A stretch of DNA of 64,000 nucleotides from Lineolata rhizophorae (GCA_010093515.1 MU001699.1:183000-246999), one strand, 5' to 3'; shown: positions 35,701-47,884, counted from the stretch's first letter. The notes: a model not told the origin generated them from the letters alone. Numbers and translations: made by a program.

Positions 35701-38700
35701 CAATCAGCCGTCCCGGTGGAGCACCTCATGCTAGCAGGCTCGCTCGAGATCTATTGCCGCTTGCACCCGTTCGGCAGAGTGATGGAGTGGATGTTCAACA
35801 CCAAGGTCATCGAAGCACTATTCGCAACAGCACACCAGGATGTCTCTGCCATTAACGACGCGCAGTCAGACAGCCCACTTGTGCTCGCGCTACTCAAGGC
35901 CATTCAGGTTATCGACCGCGTGCTCCAGCTGCAGGCGACATACTTCAGCATCCTGCATCCTCTGCTGCGCAAGGAGGCGGAGAAGAATTCCGGTGTGGCC
36001 AGAAGCCGAAGCAAGCCTGTCGTGACCTCGGCGATTTCGTCCTTTGAGGACGCCATCCTAAATCACTTGAATATCGTCGTTGATTTGGGTCTCTACTGCG
36101 GCACCGGCCACCAAGATCTCACGGTGGCGAGCCTCAAGCTACTGCAAACGCTCTCCTCGAATCGCAAGCTCGCTGCGAGTCCGACAGCAGGATTTGGATC
36201 CCGTAGTAAGATTATCGGGGTCCTGGAACGTGAGGGCGACGCGGAGCGTATCGCGCACACACTGACCGACGCCATGGCCATGGACGACCAGGAGCTCGAA
36301 GCTTGGCCCAACAGCCCCGGCTACGACATCAAGGTGCATGTCCTCGATTTTCTTAATAAATGTCTGGAGACGGTGCCTGATCGCCCTAGCATGGCACATC
36401 TTCTGCTGGGTTTCACCTGCGTGGGTGGCACGGCGGTTGAGATAGCGGATGACAGTCTCTTCGCGAAAGGCCTCTCACTCTTCCACGCCGTGCTCCGTAT
36501 CGCTGTTCTGCTGCCAGACGCTGATGTTGCACCCGTCGGAGGTCCTACCGGCGGAGCGGCCAACAACTTCGTTCCCTGGCTCTGCTCCCTCAAAGCACGC
36601 GCCAACGCCGTCCTCACAAAACTCTGGCGCTCGCCGCTCACCGCCGTTTACACGCTCACCGAGTTGCGCGCCAATGAAACGCTCTTTCTGCAAGCCTGCG
36701 CGACGCGCATCGTCGAATCGGGCGCGGCCCTTTTCTCGGGCATGTCACCGGCACAATCCGTCGACTTCATTATCAAGAACGATGCCGTTGCCGCCTACGT
36801 TGGCTTCCTGCGGTCCCGTGCGGCCTTCTTCGAGTACGCGGCGCGCGAGTTGCGAGCTACCGTGACCAACGGCACGCCCTCCCTACGTGCCCGCATCTTG
36901 GCCAGTCTGCTTGGCACCACGCAGCTGCCCCCCGGTCTGGTCGAGGGCAATCAGCCTGTCGAAAACCCGACCATCTTCGACTTGTTCGATTTTGTCGAGC
37001 TAGACGTCGTTAGTGCGGCGCGCTTACTGCCAGCCAGGGACCCACCGTTCATCGGACCCATCGTCGACGCTATTCACGCTGTCTGTACGGTTCCTGCATC
37101 CGAAGGAGCGGGAGACGGCTTCAAGTTCGATATGCATCGTGTCGAGATGATGCTAGCGTTTAGGCTGCGCGAGATAAGGGTACGCGTTATGGAAGGGGCA
37201 CCCGGGGCGCCGGTGGGTCCTACAGAAGAAGAGCAGGTCTTTATGGAGGCGGGACACACGTTCCAGGTGTTGGGGGCGCAGAATGCGAGGAGAGAGGTTG
37301 AGGATAGTAGGAGGGCGGCACTACACTCTTGGGCTCAGCTTGTAACTGTTGTTGTCGGGAGTTGTGGGGAGCGGGAGTTTGGAGGCCATGAGGTGGCACC
37401 GGAGGATACGAAAAAAGATGGTGGGACGCGAGATCAGGTGCGTGGATTGGCCACTCTGAGAGAAAAGCTGGGGAGCATTGGCGAGAAGGGCAAGGATGAT
37501 GGGAGCGGTGCATGCCAAGGCGGTGCACAGAGAGGCGTTGGTCACGGTCTCAAGGCTGGCTTCGTCCTCCAGGCCATCCAGGTCATCTTACCCAAGCTAG
37601 AAAAAGCATTCGCCACGCAAGACCATTTTGCGGCCGTCGAGCTAGCTGGTCTAGCTAGCAAGATGCTGCAAGCCGTCGACTTTGGCGTTGCCACGGGCAT
37701 GAGGCCCAAGCGTGGCTCTAGCAACGATTACAACCGCGGCCGCAACGGCGCCTCTTTGTTCGCCTCCTCGCTGGCCCTTTCAACCGTAGCAGCGGACGCC
37801 AATGGAACCCGTACCGGCACGGGAGGCGCATCCCGCGCCGCAGACTTCGCCAACGCGCGCCTCTTCCAGCTGTTCCGAGTGGCGCTGTCCGGTATCGCGC
37901 TCACGGACTCGCCGCCCCTACTGCGCGAAATGTGCTACCAGATTGCGTTCCGATATCTACGCGGACTGGCCGGCGCCGTGCCTACGACTTCCAGAGACAA
38001 CGATGGCAGCGCCGGGATCAACGGTAGCATAAACGGCGCCAGCACCAGAGGTCCGGACGTCAACGGTACCAGAACACCGAGCAGCCGCGCCCTGACCCGC
38101 AGCACAAGCGGCCCCCTCAGTCAGCTCAATGCACGCTATGCCCAGGGCGGCGCTCCCGCCGGGGGATCCAAGTCCTCTCCGCAGATCCGACATACGATTC
38201 GCGCGGTCAAGGCTGCGGGTGCCCGTGTTGTGGAAGTTGCGTGCGACGACGCGTACGGCGGCGAGGGCACGTGGCGGGTTAGCGCGCTGATCTTTCTGGA
38301 TGGATTAGTCGCGCTGTGCATGCGTGAGGGGGATGCGTTCTTGCTGGAGGCGCTGGAGAAGTCGAATTTTGTGGGGGTACTAGTGGATGCGGTGAAGGGC
38401 GTGCCGGAGGCAGTGGTGGCGGTGGGCAGGGGCGGTAAGTTTTGTTCGTTTCGCCAGTGGTGCTGAATGTTCTGGCTAATTTGGCTAATTGTTAATGGTC
38501 TACAGATATGCCGCTGCTGCTCTCGTACTACGACGCCGCGCTAGCGCTCCTCCTACGCATCGCGCAGACGAAAGTGGGCGCCGCGCTAGTGCTCAACGCC
38601 GGCCTGTTTGCCGCCGTGAGGGAGTCGATGCTGTTCTCTGTAGATCCGGACATTGGACTCGGTGCGTTCCGCCCCTCCGTCTAGCCTCCCACTATAAAGC

Positions 38701-39150
38701 AAGTGTTTCTAACTAACCCTTCGTCCTCCACAGACACGGATACTCTCATCCCGCTGACGTCCTACTACACGCTCCTCCTCTCGGTCCTGTCCGTTATCAA
38801 CGCCGCGGTCCTCTCCCGCGGGCCTCAGCACGACGCTACCATGGCCCAGGCCCAGCGCTTCCTCGCCGACCACCGCCATGCCGTCGTCGGTATCTTCAAG
38901 CGGTACGCAGGCATTGGTCGAGGTGGTTTCGGCCAACGGTCTGGTATCGGGAAGGAGGAAATGAGGGTGCTGAACGAGCTGGTAGATGGGTTTACGCTGC
39001 TGATTTCGGCGACGAGTTTCCTCGAGGTGAGTTTTATCGTATGGCCGGGAGTTTTGAGTTCAGATGAGACGTGCTGACCAGGTGGATCTGTGTGTACAGT
39101 TTGAGGAGCGCACCACGTTCTCGAAGTCGCCGCTGCAAATGTTCTCATAA
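32774..39150 (+). CDS. NUP192: nucleoporin Nup192 (inner ring scaffold)
   Basis: Five exons, 32774-32954, 33095-38434, 38506-38661, 38734-39026 and 39100-39150, give 2006 codons plus stop. The N-terminus is helical and the first splice restores ITIDDTEYQVNDDF, a hallmark of Nup192/Nup205. The rest is an all-helical solenoid, as expected for the inner-ring scaffold of the nuclear pore, where Nup192 binds Nic96, Nup53 and Nup145N. It is longer than the well-studied thermophile protein (about 1750 residues), partly through low-complexity inserts: a Gln/His/Ala-rich stretch near residue 620 (HQQQNQQP then a run of seven alanines) and a Gly/Asn/Thr-rich stretch near 1700. Some of the extra length could be unrecognised in-frame intron. 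Confidence 0.9.
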
Positions 39151-39955
39151 AACTTTGAATCCGCAAGGAAGCGTGTACTGGGGGACTAAAGTGAGCCCGT
39201 CTGGTTTGTGTTAACGGATCATATGGAGGCAGAGCGGTGGGGTTGTTGGTTGCGGTTAATTGTTCAAACTTTTTTTGCATTCAATGGCATGGGCGGAGTG
39301 TACGGCTTGTCGGTGACCTTCCTCCTTTCAAAGTCTATGCGAAGAATACTTTGTTGAGTTTGTTGATTCAGAAGGGGGATGGGAAAGCGAATTCTATTGC
39401 TTCATTGTATGATACCATTTTCGTGATGTAGCCGTAGTTCTCTTGCACGCAATCAGGTGACAGGGTGCGTGGACGGCTTTAGTGACTGCGGGAGAAGGGC
39501 CGGACAAGAGTAATAAATGTCTATGTACCGAACTAGCTTGAAACAGCTTTTGCGCCTCAGGCTATTCCTCGGCTAATCTTTACAGTATGCAATACAGGAT
39601 GGCTGAAGACAACCTGCGCCTGAGATGGGCCAATCATCAAACGGGTCCCTGTCCCATGTCCAGATGATTGCCTCCGTGCCCTCACCTTCGAGCCTTCGTA
39701 CATGGTGCATCCTGAACCAAAAATAATCAGCCATGAGACGCACGCTTCCAAATGCAGCTAAATGGACCTTCTTCATCATCTCCATCCACCAAGGCCCGAT
39801 GTTATATGAGCATTCGACCCCATTCACTGCTCTTCGTCTCGTATCTGCTATCCTCCCCCTTCCCGCCCCAGCAACCAGCAACCCAAATAAACATATCGTA
39901 CACACCCTCCCCTCTCTTCGCCCACCCCAGATCCTCTCCGCACCCACGCCACGTC
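39151..39955. other. intergenic between convergent NUP192 and MRP17
   Basis: About 0.8 kb carrying both 3' ends. Open frames here (for example 39573-39968, minus) overlap MRP17 or lack recognisable protein. No gene seen. Confidence 0.5.
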
Positions 39956-40637
39956 TTATGAAACCCAATCCGCCGTCCCCTTCACATCCTTGATCTCGCT
40001 TAATTTCGTCCCCATCTTCACCACCGAATACCTCAACACCCTCGGATCCTTCGTCATCGTCTTCCGCAACGTATGCTGGCTCCGCGCGCTCGCATCGAAG
40101 CGCATGACGAAGTAGTGCCCTGTGTGATGCTTGGGCACACCGAGCGCGGCGCGCTTGGGCGTGTTGGGCTGGAGGACGGAGGTGCTGGAACGGGCGAAGG
40201 GGCTGGAGCTTGTGGCGGTGGAAGCGTCGGACGAGGAGGCGGTGGAGGAGGGCGAGGAAAGGAGTGATAGTGAAGCGTCTTCTTTGAGTGTCGATTTCGT
40301 GGTCGGCTTGGGGAGCATGAAGATGCCCCAGTTGGTGATGCCGCGGATGACGCCTTGGTGCGCGAGGACGATGGAGCCGGCGGTGCGAGCCACTCTGTAC
40401 GGCGTCAATCAGTAACGGGACTCCTACATGTTGGAGTTTCGAGAGGGGTAAGAGGCGTTGGGATGAATCGATGTAGTGTGCATATCCGGGCCTGAGGGAT
40501 GGCTAGCTGGATAAAGACGTACTCCTTCACTTCGTGCAGCGCGCCGGGTCGGACCTGCAGATTTACCATTGTTAGTTGTTACGATGCAGCTGCGCATGCG
40601 GAAAAATACTCACGCATCCAATCAATTCGTACAGCAT
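39956..40637 (-). CDS. MRP17: mitochondrial small-subunit ribosomal protein bS6m (Mrp17)
   Basis: Three exons on the minus strand, 40637-40614, 40554-40523 and 40394-39956, give 164 codons plus stop. The protein starts MLYELIGCVRPGALHEVKE, continues ARTAGSIVLAHQGVIRGITN and WGIFMLPKP, and after an insert resumes HHTGHYFVMRFDASAR and VLRYSVVKMGTKL. This is the S6 fold of the mitochondrial 37S subunit (Mrp17). A Ser/Thr-rich insert of about 45 residues separates the two halves of the domain and is probably a disordered loop. Two tiny first exons (24 and 32 bases) are easily missed by gene finders. It diverges from GCV3, another mitochondrial protein gene. Confidence 0.9.
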
Positions 40638-40992
40638 AGTTGCGACGACGACCGCCGGGGATATCTCGCAACTCGGAGCTTTTGGAGACGCGCCCACGTG
40701 TTCGGTCTAGTCGTAGCAGTGGCAGGAGTTCGCAGTCGTTGCAGTGCCAGCGAACATTTTCCGCGAACGCACCGCCACTGTTGCGCCACACACACTACGT
40801 GCCACCGAAGCCCCACCGCCCGGAGCTCCGTTCAAAGTACTAAAACCATTAACATCTGCGTCACCACCGCCAACACCGCAAGATTCCAAATCTCCGCTCC
40901 TCACCGCCGCCACCGACAAGGACACGGTCCGCATCGCTTCCCCGTCCCAAATCTCCACTCCATACCCCGGACGGCTCGAGCGCAGCTTCGCA
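40638..40992. promoter_or_regulatory. divergent promoter MRP17 / GCV3
   Basis: 355 bases between two start codons, both for mitochondrial proteins. The sequence is C/A-rich toward GCV3. An open frame across it (from 40744) is simply the upstream extension of GCV3. Confidence 0.45.
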
Positions 40993-41751
40993 ATGGCCGC
41001 CCGCGTCTCGATTGCGCGCGCCGCGCGCAGCCTAGCTTCGTCGGCCGCCCCGCCGCGGCAGCTGCGCTCCTCCGGCCTGCTGTGCTGCGGTAATGGCGCA
41101 GCGTGGCAACGGTCTGCGATGCGGGCGGCAGCGCTCGAGAAGACTAGCTTAAGGCAGGAGCTGAGAAGGGGTTTTGCGGCGTCGGCGACGGGTAAGTCGA
41201 GGCTTCTTTCCTTTTCGCCGAGGATTGGGAGCTAGCTGGAGGGCTAATGTGTGGCAATGGCAGCGCGTGAGAAGAAGTACACCGAGGACCACGAGTGGAT
41301 CGAGCTTGAAGCGAGCGGCAAGATTGGTGCGTACCTTTACGCTTCTCCCATCCGCCTCATCTTGCGTAAAACAAAAACATTGCCGACGGTCCGCACCATG
41401 ACACTAACGCCCACCCTTCCCCCTCTTCCCCGCACAGGCACCCTCGGCATCACAACCTACGCCTCCTCCGCCCTCGGCGATGTCGTCTTCATCGAGCTGC
41501 CCGAGCTCGGCCTCGAGGTCAACGCCGGCGACGCCATCGGCGCTGTCGAGTCCGTCAAGTCGGCCTCGGACATCCTGACACCCGTCGGCGGCACTATCGT
41601 TGAGGCCAACGGCGCGCTCGAGGACAAGCCCGCGAACGTGAACCGCGACCCCGAAGGCGAGGCCTGGATCGCACGGATTGAGGTCAGGGACGCGAAAGAG
41701 TTGGATGGGTTGATGGGGAAGGAGGAGTATGAGAAGTTTACAAGTGAGTGA
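40993..41751 (+). CDS. GCV3: glycine cleavage system H protein, mitochondrial
   Basis: Three exons, 40993-41191, 41264-41326 and 41438-41751, give 191 codons plus stop. Residues 1-65 are Arg/Ala/Ser-rich, a typical mitochondrial targeting sequence. The mature part begins KKYTEDHEWIELEASGKIGT and holds the lipoylation site in GAVESVKSASD, where the lysine carries lipoate. H protein shuttles the aminomethyl group between the P, T and L proteins of the glycine decarboxylase complex in the matrix. I chose the ATG at 40993 because the open frame upstream of it is promoter-like and the targeting sequence starts cleanly at MAARVSIARAARSLASS. Confidence 0.93.
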
Positions 41752-42343
41752 GGGGAGTGTGGCCTTTCTGGGTTATGGTGGGAAGTGGGTGAGTGGAGGG
41801 GATTATGGTGGCGCGAGCTACTGGCGCGAGGACGGAGGACCGAGATTAAATGGAAGATAAGACGAATTGGATTGGTGCTGAAGCAAGACTTCTGTACATA
41901 TACTTGCTAGGCTTGCGTCGCAGGGTTCCTCAACACGTTGGCTTTCTATGATTATTGTTCAATTCCAGACCCCCGAGAATTTGCCCTACAAGAATCGAAT
42001 GATGTGCCCAGACATGCAGGTATAAATTCGGGAACTTCATGGACTTTCTCATAGCAGCGAGGAAACCCTATAGCCCAGTTATTCTTTGGGTAAATTTATT
42101 ATCTTCATAGGTCGTTTAGAAAGTTTTGCAGATGGAAATATATGCTGTCAGGGTCATTGAGCAGGTCTTATTATAATCACTTGCACAACCAATGGCGAGT
42201 TCGACTCAACAAAGCAGGTATATGATCACACGTATTAACCTAGGCAATTCAGCAGGCCACGGTAGTACTACCCCTTATCAAACGCCCATGTTCTCAACCC
42301 AACAACCTGCCTCCCCTCATCCCGCAACTTCCCCCGAACCACA
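41752..42343. other. intergenic between convergent GCV3 and magnesium chelatase-like gene
   Basis: About 0.6 kb, AT-rich in the middle, holding two 3' ends. Nothing else recognised. Confidence 0.5.
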
Positions 42344-44068
42344 TCAAACTGGCACATCCACCCTCTGCAACACCTCCTCCAGCACATCTTCGACGCCTCC
42401 GATCCCCTCCACCGCCCTCCTCACCGCCTCCTCCTGGCTCCCCCACTGCAGACTGCGCTCGTCCTCCGGCCGCACCAGCACCAACCGGTGCGGATACACC
42501 TTGCGCACCGCGAGTGCGACCAAGGAGGGGGTTAGAAAGTCGAGGCCGTGCAAGGGGGCAAGGGCTCTTTTGCACCGACAGTCAGCATCCATGCAGACCG
42601 CGGCGTAGATTCGTGCGGGAAATAGAACTCCTCGGAGGAAAGCGGGTGGGAGGGAACGCACCGGACTAGCAGGTGCAAGTGCCGTGTCGCGGCGGCGGTG
42701 ACGCCGCCGGCGACGGCGCGGTGTAGGCGCATGAATACGACGACATTGTGTATGTAGGCGCGGACCTCGGCTGTAAGGCGGACGGCGCGCGAGGCGGCGA
42801 TGATGGCATCGATGTCCTGGGGAGCGTGAGCGAAGCCCGGGTGGGCAGTGGCGGGACGTTAGCGGTTGGGATCCATGCGGTTTGGTGGTCGCTAGGAGCT
42901 ATGCTTGTGTTTACGAGGGGTGATAGGAGGCGGCTGCGGCGGCTAAAGGGGAGGAAGTGCCCTTGAGGAGAAGGGGGGAATAGTGGAAACGAGACTCCCT
43001 AGGGTCAGGAGTGTTCACAAACTCACCTCCTTAGTAAACTCTGGATTCCGGCCTTTCCCCGTGGTGGCGCTCCCGATGCGGCCCGGCACTTTTATGTCCG
43101 GAACCGGCATGGAAAAGCTAGCCCGCACGACAGAGGACTCAGATGACGCGTCATCATCGAAGGCATCGTTCTGCTTTTCATACAGCTTAGGCAGGTCGTC
43201 AGAGTGCGAGTGGAAGTGCGAGATGAAAAACTGGTCATTCTGTTGGTGACAATATTAGAACTGCGGAATAGGGATGATTTCGGATTGGGGGATGGGATGG
43301 CTAGAATACCAAGTGCGGATCGAGTGCCGCAGTCGAGCTCGCGGATAGAACGGCAATGAGAAGGAAGCGCTTCGGGACGACGTGGACGGCAGTGCGGGTA
43401 AAGATGCGGCGGCCGCGGATGAGCTAGGAGGAGTAAACTAGTTAGGTTGGAGAGAGGGGGCAAGGATGGTGGACTGATGCACCTCAAGAGCTTGGATTTG
43501 GACTTGGGTGTGAGCTAAGTTCAAGTTTTTGGCGATAACGACATTAGCAATTTTGCGGTTATCGATAGGGCGCGAGGAGGCGGGCGACGGGCTACGGTAT
43601 ATGCCTTTGGGAGCATCGGCGTTAAAGTACGAGAACTATTTGCGGTTTAGCTGTCGATGCTTGGTGTAATTGGACATGATTCGAGGCGTCCATAATATCA
43701 AACACAGAGCAGAGATCCATACAGCATCTTTCGCTAAATTCTGTGGCGAATGGCACTCATTATCAGGGTCGTTGACCAAGATCGCGTTGCCAAAATCATC
43801 CAAAGAAGTCCTTTCGGAGCATTCAAGAACGGCGCTAGGGAGCCCAAAAGTGCTGTCGCTGATCTGCTCCTCATCAGCTCCATAAACTCAAAAGTCAACC
43901 TAAAGAGGGAGCTCCTACCAAGCACAATTCCTGGACGAGTCCATCCACTGCGGCATCGTCGACCTCGATAATGCAATGCTGCTCTGTCACGAGGCACAGC
44001 AGGGCGGCGAGCTCGACGTCACCCAGCGCCTGCACTTTCTCTTCAAAGGCATGGCTTTTTTGATCCAT
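42344..44068 (-). CDS. fungal 'magnesium chelatase-like' protein, AAA-lid-like C-terminus
   Basis: Seven exons on the minus strand: 44068-43919, 43863-43723, 43635-43483, 43423-43310, 43239-43027, 42816-42662 and 42566-42344. They join to 382 codons plus stop. The order of motifs fits a fungal family usually labelled magnesium chelatase: GDVELAALLCLVTEQHCIIE at the N-terminus, IANVVIAKNLNLA in the middle, NDQFFISHFHSHSDDLP, then an all-helical C-terminal part with VVVFMRLHRAV, GLDFLTPSLVALAVRKVYPH and ERSLQWGS. That last part resembles the lid of MoxR/chelatase AAA proteins. I see no Walker A motif, so ATPase activity is doubtful and a role in chlorophyll-type chelation is implausible in a fungus. 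Function unknown. Confidence 0.8.
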
Positions 44069-44526
44069 GCAACGATTGTTCAGGGCGGTCGACGGATCAT
44101 GTGGCGTGACTGGCTCAGTCAATGGCGTCCATGAATCGAGGAATTTGACTATATTTACGTCGGTCCTCGAGATGTTGCTGCAGGATGCAAGTGGCAGCGG
44201 TGCACAGACGCAGGTAGGTCGTACGGGGAGTGGTCGGCAGCGAGGATTAAAGGCGATAAGATTAGATACGTAAATCACATTGGGGTATGCCGAGTTCTCT
44301 CCGCGGTGGACCGACCTCTGCCCGGGGCGAGCTGAGCTACGACCCGCAAGAAGGGTACCTTCACCTCGGCATACGCCTCCACGGACGTTACGATCCTCTT
44401 CCGATTTCTTCATAAGTGTCTCTACCATTTTCTTAGTTCACCTATATACAAAAACGAATTTGCTGCGTCTGTTCGAGGCTCAGCCGCTCTATTCGCGATT
44501 CCGATCTCAGCCCAGCCAGTCTTGTC
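44069..44526. other. intergenic, no gene seen
   Basis: About 0.46 kb between the start of the chelatase-like gene and the stop of the monooxygenase gene, both on the minus strand. Apart from promoter function nothing is visible. Confidence 0.5.
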
Positions 44527-46137
44527 TCAAAGACGGCTAGCGAGGATCCTCGTCTCCCACGCCTCTGCTGCTGCGACCTCCGCATCGTACGCATAGCACC
44601 ACTCCTGCGTGACCGGATCGCTCCACTGATTCGGGCTCTCGCGAAAGAACCTGCCCTCGACTTCAGGCCTCATGGCCTCGTCCCTCGCCTGCTGCTCCGG
44701 CCCGTCTTCGTAATGCCAAATGGTGCCGTTCAACACGCTGGCATCCTGCATCTGGCCCGCGCGCGCGATGCGCACGCCCTCGAAGACTTTCAGCACGCGC
44801 GAAAGCTGCTTCGGCACGGGTTCGGGGCTGTCGGGATCCAGCCGGCTGAGCAACTCCGCCAGCGCGGCCGCGTCCTCGACCGCCATGGCCGCCCCCTGCG
44901 ACATGTACGGCAGCATGGCGTGCGCGGCATCGCCCAGCATGACGGCCTTGCCCGAGCGGGCCGTCCAGCGTGGCAGCCGCGCGCCGGACAGCAATGGCCA
45001 CTTCTTAGTGTCCGTGATCATATCAATGATCTTGGTCAGTCGCGGGTCCCACTCCGCGAAGTGTCGGCGCATGTCGGCGCAGTCGGCGTGCCTGTCCGCT
45101 ATAGGCCACGTGGATGGGTCTCTGTGCTCCGGGTGCGAAAGTACCATGTTGAACCTTTCGCCATTAGCGACGCCGTAAGTCATGACGTGCCGATCTGGGC
45201 CGATCCTGGGGAAGTCTGGTCAGCGTGCGGTACTTGGATCTGGATCTGTGTTCCCTACCAGAGGTTCAGAGCCGGTTCCTTGAGTATCCAAGCCACTTCT
45301 GGATCGTCTCGCATACGGTGCGTATCTATCGTAGCTCTGTATGCGGCAAAGCCTGTCGGTCGTGGTAGGATATTATCGTCTCCTAAGATTTTCTCCCGGG
45401 CCAGAGACCTTACACCTGAGCTTTTATTTAGCTTTTTAGTCTCGCACAAGAATAAGGTTTTGCCCACCGTCCGCAGCGACTATCAAGTCCGCCTTGTAGA
45501 CGTTCCCGTCTTCCATCGTCAAGCTTGGTGCCTCGAGGTCATAGTCTGTCACTCGTTTGCCGCATTCAATCACCACACCCAGATCTCTCGCTTGCTGCGC
45601 CATCGCCTTGTGGAAATCAGAGCGATGGATGACATAGTAAGGAGCATCAAAGCTCCTTGAGAAGTCGGGCACGAGCTTCGTGAGCCCGATGATCTTGCCG
45701 TTTTCCCAACGGCGAAAGTTTATGTCACACGGTTGGACAACCGTGTTCCCAAACTTTACCCCCCATTTCAGGAGCAGCCTGCTCGAGTTTGGCGGTATCT
45801 GGATACCGGCGCCGACCTATAATCAATTTATTAGACAATTACACGCTGCGTTCCACTCGTTTCTGGGTGGGGTGTGCACCTCCTTCAGTTCCACGACCTG
45901 CTCGTAGACGGTTACGGAGTGACCACGCCGCCGGAGTGCGATGGCAGAGGCTAAGCCCCCAAGTCCCGCACCGGAGATGGCAATATTGAGCTTTACTTTC
46001 GCTTCCTGGCCCGTGTCCGACGCTCTTGGGGCGATGTCAAGGCCGCGGAGATGTCTCAGGCACCTCGTCGGGTACGACGGTTTCTGTGGTTCAAACCGGT
46101 AAGCTATCCCATGGACCGCGTCCAAGGAAAGAAGCAA
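44527..46137 (-). CDS. FAD-dependent aromatic monooxygenase (hydroxybenzoate hydroxylase-like)
   Basis: Four exons on the minus strand, 46137-45880, 45816-45468, 45415-45259 and 45205-44527, give 480 codons plus stop. The FAD site reads IAISGAGLGGLASAIALRR, the DG motif is DLIVAADGVRS (restored by a splice), and the GD motif is VMLGDAAHAMLPYMSQGAAM. This is the class A flavoprotein monooxygenase family of salicylate and 3-hydroxybenzoate hydroxylases, which use NAD(P)H and oxygen to hydroxylate the ring. Its divergent neighbour is gentisate dioxygenase, so a product of gentisate (from 3-hydroxybenzoate or salicylate) is the likeliest reading. The N-terminus is uncertain: about 48 residues precede the FAD site, unusually many, and an upstream exon or later start is possible. 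Confidence 0.85.
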
Positions 46138-46716
46138 CCATGGAACTCATACTGGGACCGTAACCTCTAGTCCGCGAGTATCCCGGTGCGAGCGGACTGA
46201 GAGAGGAAGGGGCGGTCGCTCGCTCATTCTGTTGGCTTGTTGCGCTGCCGCGACCATTTTCGTCTATGCCCACTCGGCATTCACAACTTCATCACCGCTG
46301 CATGCTCGGAGGGCGCGCGGGACACGGCAACGGCCTTATACGTCTCGCCTAGGCGGCCTCGATCACGCACGAGGTAACTTTGTACCTCCTCTCGTTAGCC
46401 CCATAAAGCGGACAAATCGATTTGCCGAGCAGAGTTAGGGACCACCTCCTCTTTTGCGCTTCCCGTGCGTTCCCCGGGACGACGCTCGATGCCGACGGCC
46501 CACACCCGTGCGATCCTTGTACGTCCTTGCTCTCCGCAGGCGCGGACGTAAGATCCCGAGGCCCGAGTAGTGATGGCTGAATGGGTAGGCATTTAAAAGA
46601 GGCGTTAGAAAAAGTCGATTTTGCCAAAATAACCGCAGACTCTAGTTCAGCAGGAAAGTCGAACTGGACTGGATTTTTTATTTGAAACTGAATTTCTTTT
46701 GGCTTGACAGAGAACC
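46138..46716. promoter_or_regulatory. divergent promoter monooxygenase / gentisate dioxygenase
   Basis: 579 bases between two diverging catabolic genes. A perfect inverted repeat AGTCCGC-N16-GCGGACT lies at 46169-46198, 32 bases upstream of the assumed monooxygenase start. It contains CCG and CGG triplets, the kind of half-site bound by Zn2Cys6 dimers. That the cluster regulator binds here is inference. Confidence 0.5.
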
Positions 46717-47884
46717 ATGTCGATGTCAGGAACAGAAACCGAGACGTACCTAGCGAACGGCCAGAAGGCCGAGTACAAGACGCAGGACGAGCTCCTCGCC
46801 GCGCTTCCAGCCACGCAGACGCTTCCGCTGTGGAAGCAGATGAAGAAGCTCAATCCTCCGGAGCCGAACCCGCGGTGCGTGCCGCACATCTGGAAGTATG
46901 ACGAGCTCAAGCCGCTCCTACTGCGGACGGGCGATCTCGTCACGGACAAGGAAGCCGAAAGACGGGTCCTGATGCTCATCAACCCAGCACGAGGTCCGCC
47001 CTCCCACGCGACCCACATACGCACACTAGAAAGCCGCGCTCGCTGACCAGAATTCGCCTTCGCTTTCAAAGAGGCCCCCTGCACGACGGACACGGTGTAC
47101 GCGGGCCTGCAGCTGGTGATGCCCAACGAGACGGCGCCGGCGCACCGGCACACGGCCTTCGCGATGCGCTTCATCATCGAGGGCAGCGGCGGCTTCACGG
47201 CCGTGCACGGTCGCCGCATCGCCATGCGCCGCGGTGACGTGATCCTCACGCCCACGTGGAACTACCACGACCACGGCAAGGACGGGTCGGGCCCCATGAT
47301 CTGGCTCGATGGCCTCGACCTGCCCTGCTTCCAGCACTTCCCTGTCCACTTCGTTCAGCACTACGCTGATCCCAGGTACCCAGCCGAGAATGTCGACACG
47401 AGTAAGTCCCCGCTCGTGTTTCCGTGGGAGCGCATGAAGGAGAGGTTGGATGCAGCGGAGGGGAATTGGGCCTCGAAACCGTATTTGAAGGAAGATGGCT
47501 CCGACGGTAAGTTTTGTTCGGAGTGTAGCTAAGTCACCTGGGGAAAGGAGAACCTAATAAGAGGGCTCCGATGCAGTGAGCAAAACGCTAGGAGGCTCGG
47601 CCGAACGGCTCTCCAAAGGGTCTTCGTCTCCGCCGGTTCGAGAGACTGCGTCTTCGGTATACCACGTGATAGATGGCGCCGGCTACTCCACCATCAACAG
47701 CAAGAGGTTCGACTGGAAACAAGGCGATACGTTCTGCGTGCCGTCTTGGCAGACGTACCAGCATTTCGCCGGCCCTGAGGATGATGTCTATCTCTACCGG
47801 TTCGACGACAAGCCGATGCTGAAGGCATTGGGATTCTATCGCGTTGACGGTGTTGACATTGAATCTCTGGTGTCTGAACAGTGA
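46717..47884 (+). CDS. gentisate 1,2-dioxygenase
   Basis: Three exons, 46717-46993, 47051-47506 and 47577-47884, give 346 codons plus stop. It is a double-cupin protein: the first cupin has the metal-binding AHRHTAFAMRFIIEG and the segment WNYHDHGKDGSGPMIWLDG; the second has VYHVIDGAGYSTI and DTFCVPSWQTYQHF. Length and motifs fit gentisate 1,2-dioxygenase, a cytosolic Fe(II) enzyme that opens the ring of gentisate to maleylpyruvate. It diverges from the FAD monooxygenase and is followed by the Zn2Cys6 gene in the same direction. A second in-frame ATG two codons later (46723) could be the true start. Confidence 0.92.

Noticed and set aside
46085-46100. GGTTCAAACC, a B-box-like string
   Set aside because: Lies inside the monooxygenase first exon, lacks tRNA stems, and is partly palindromic by chance.
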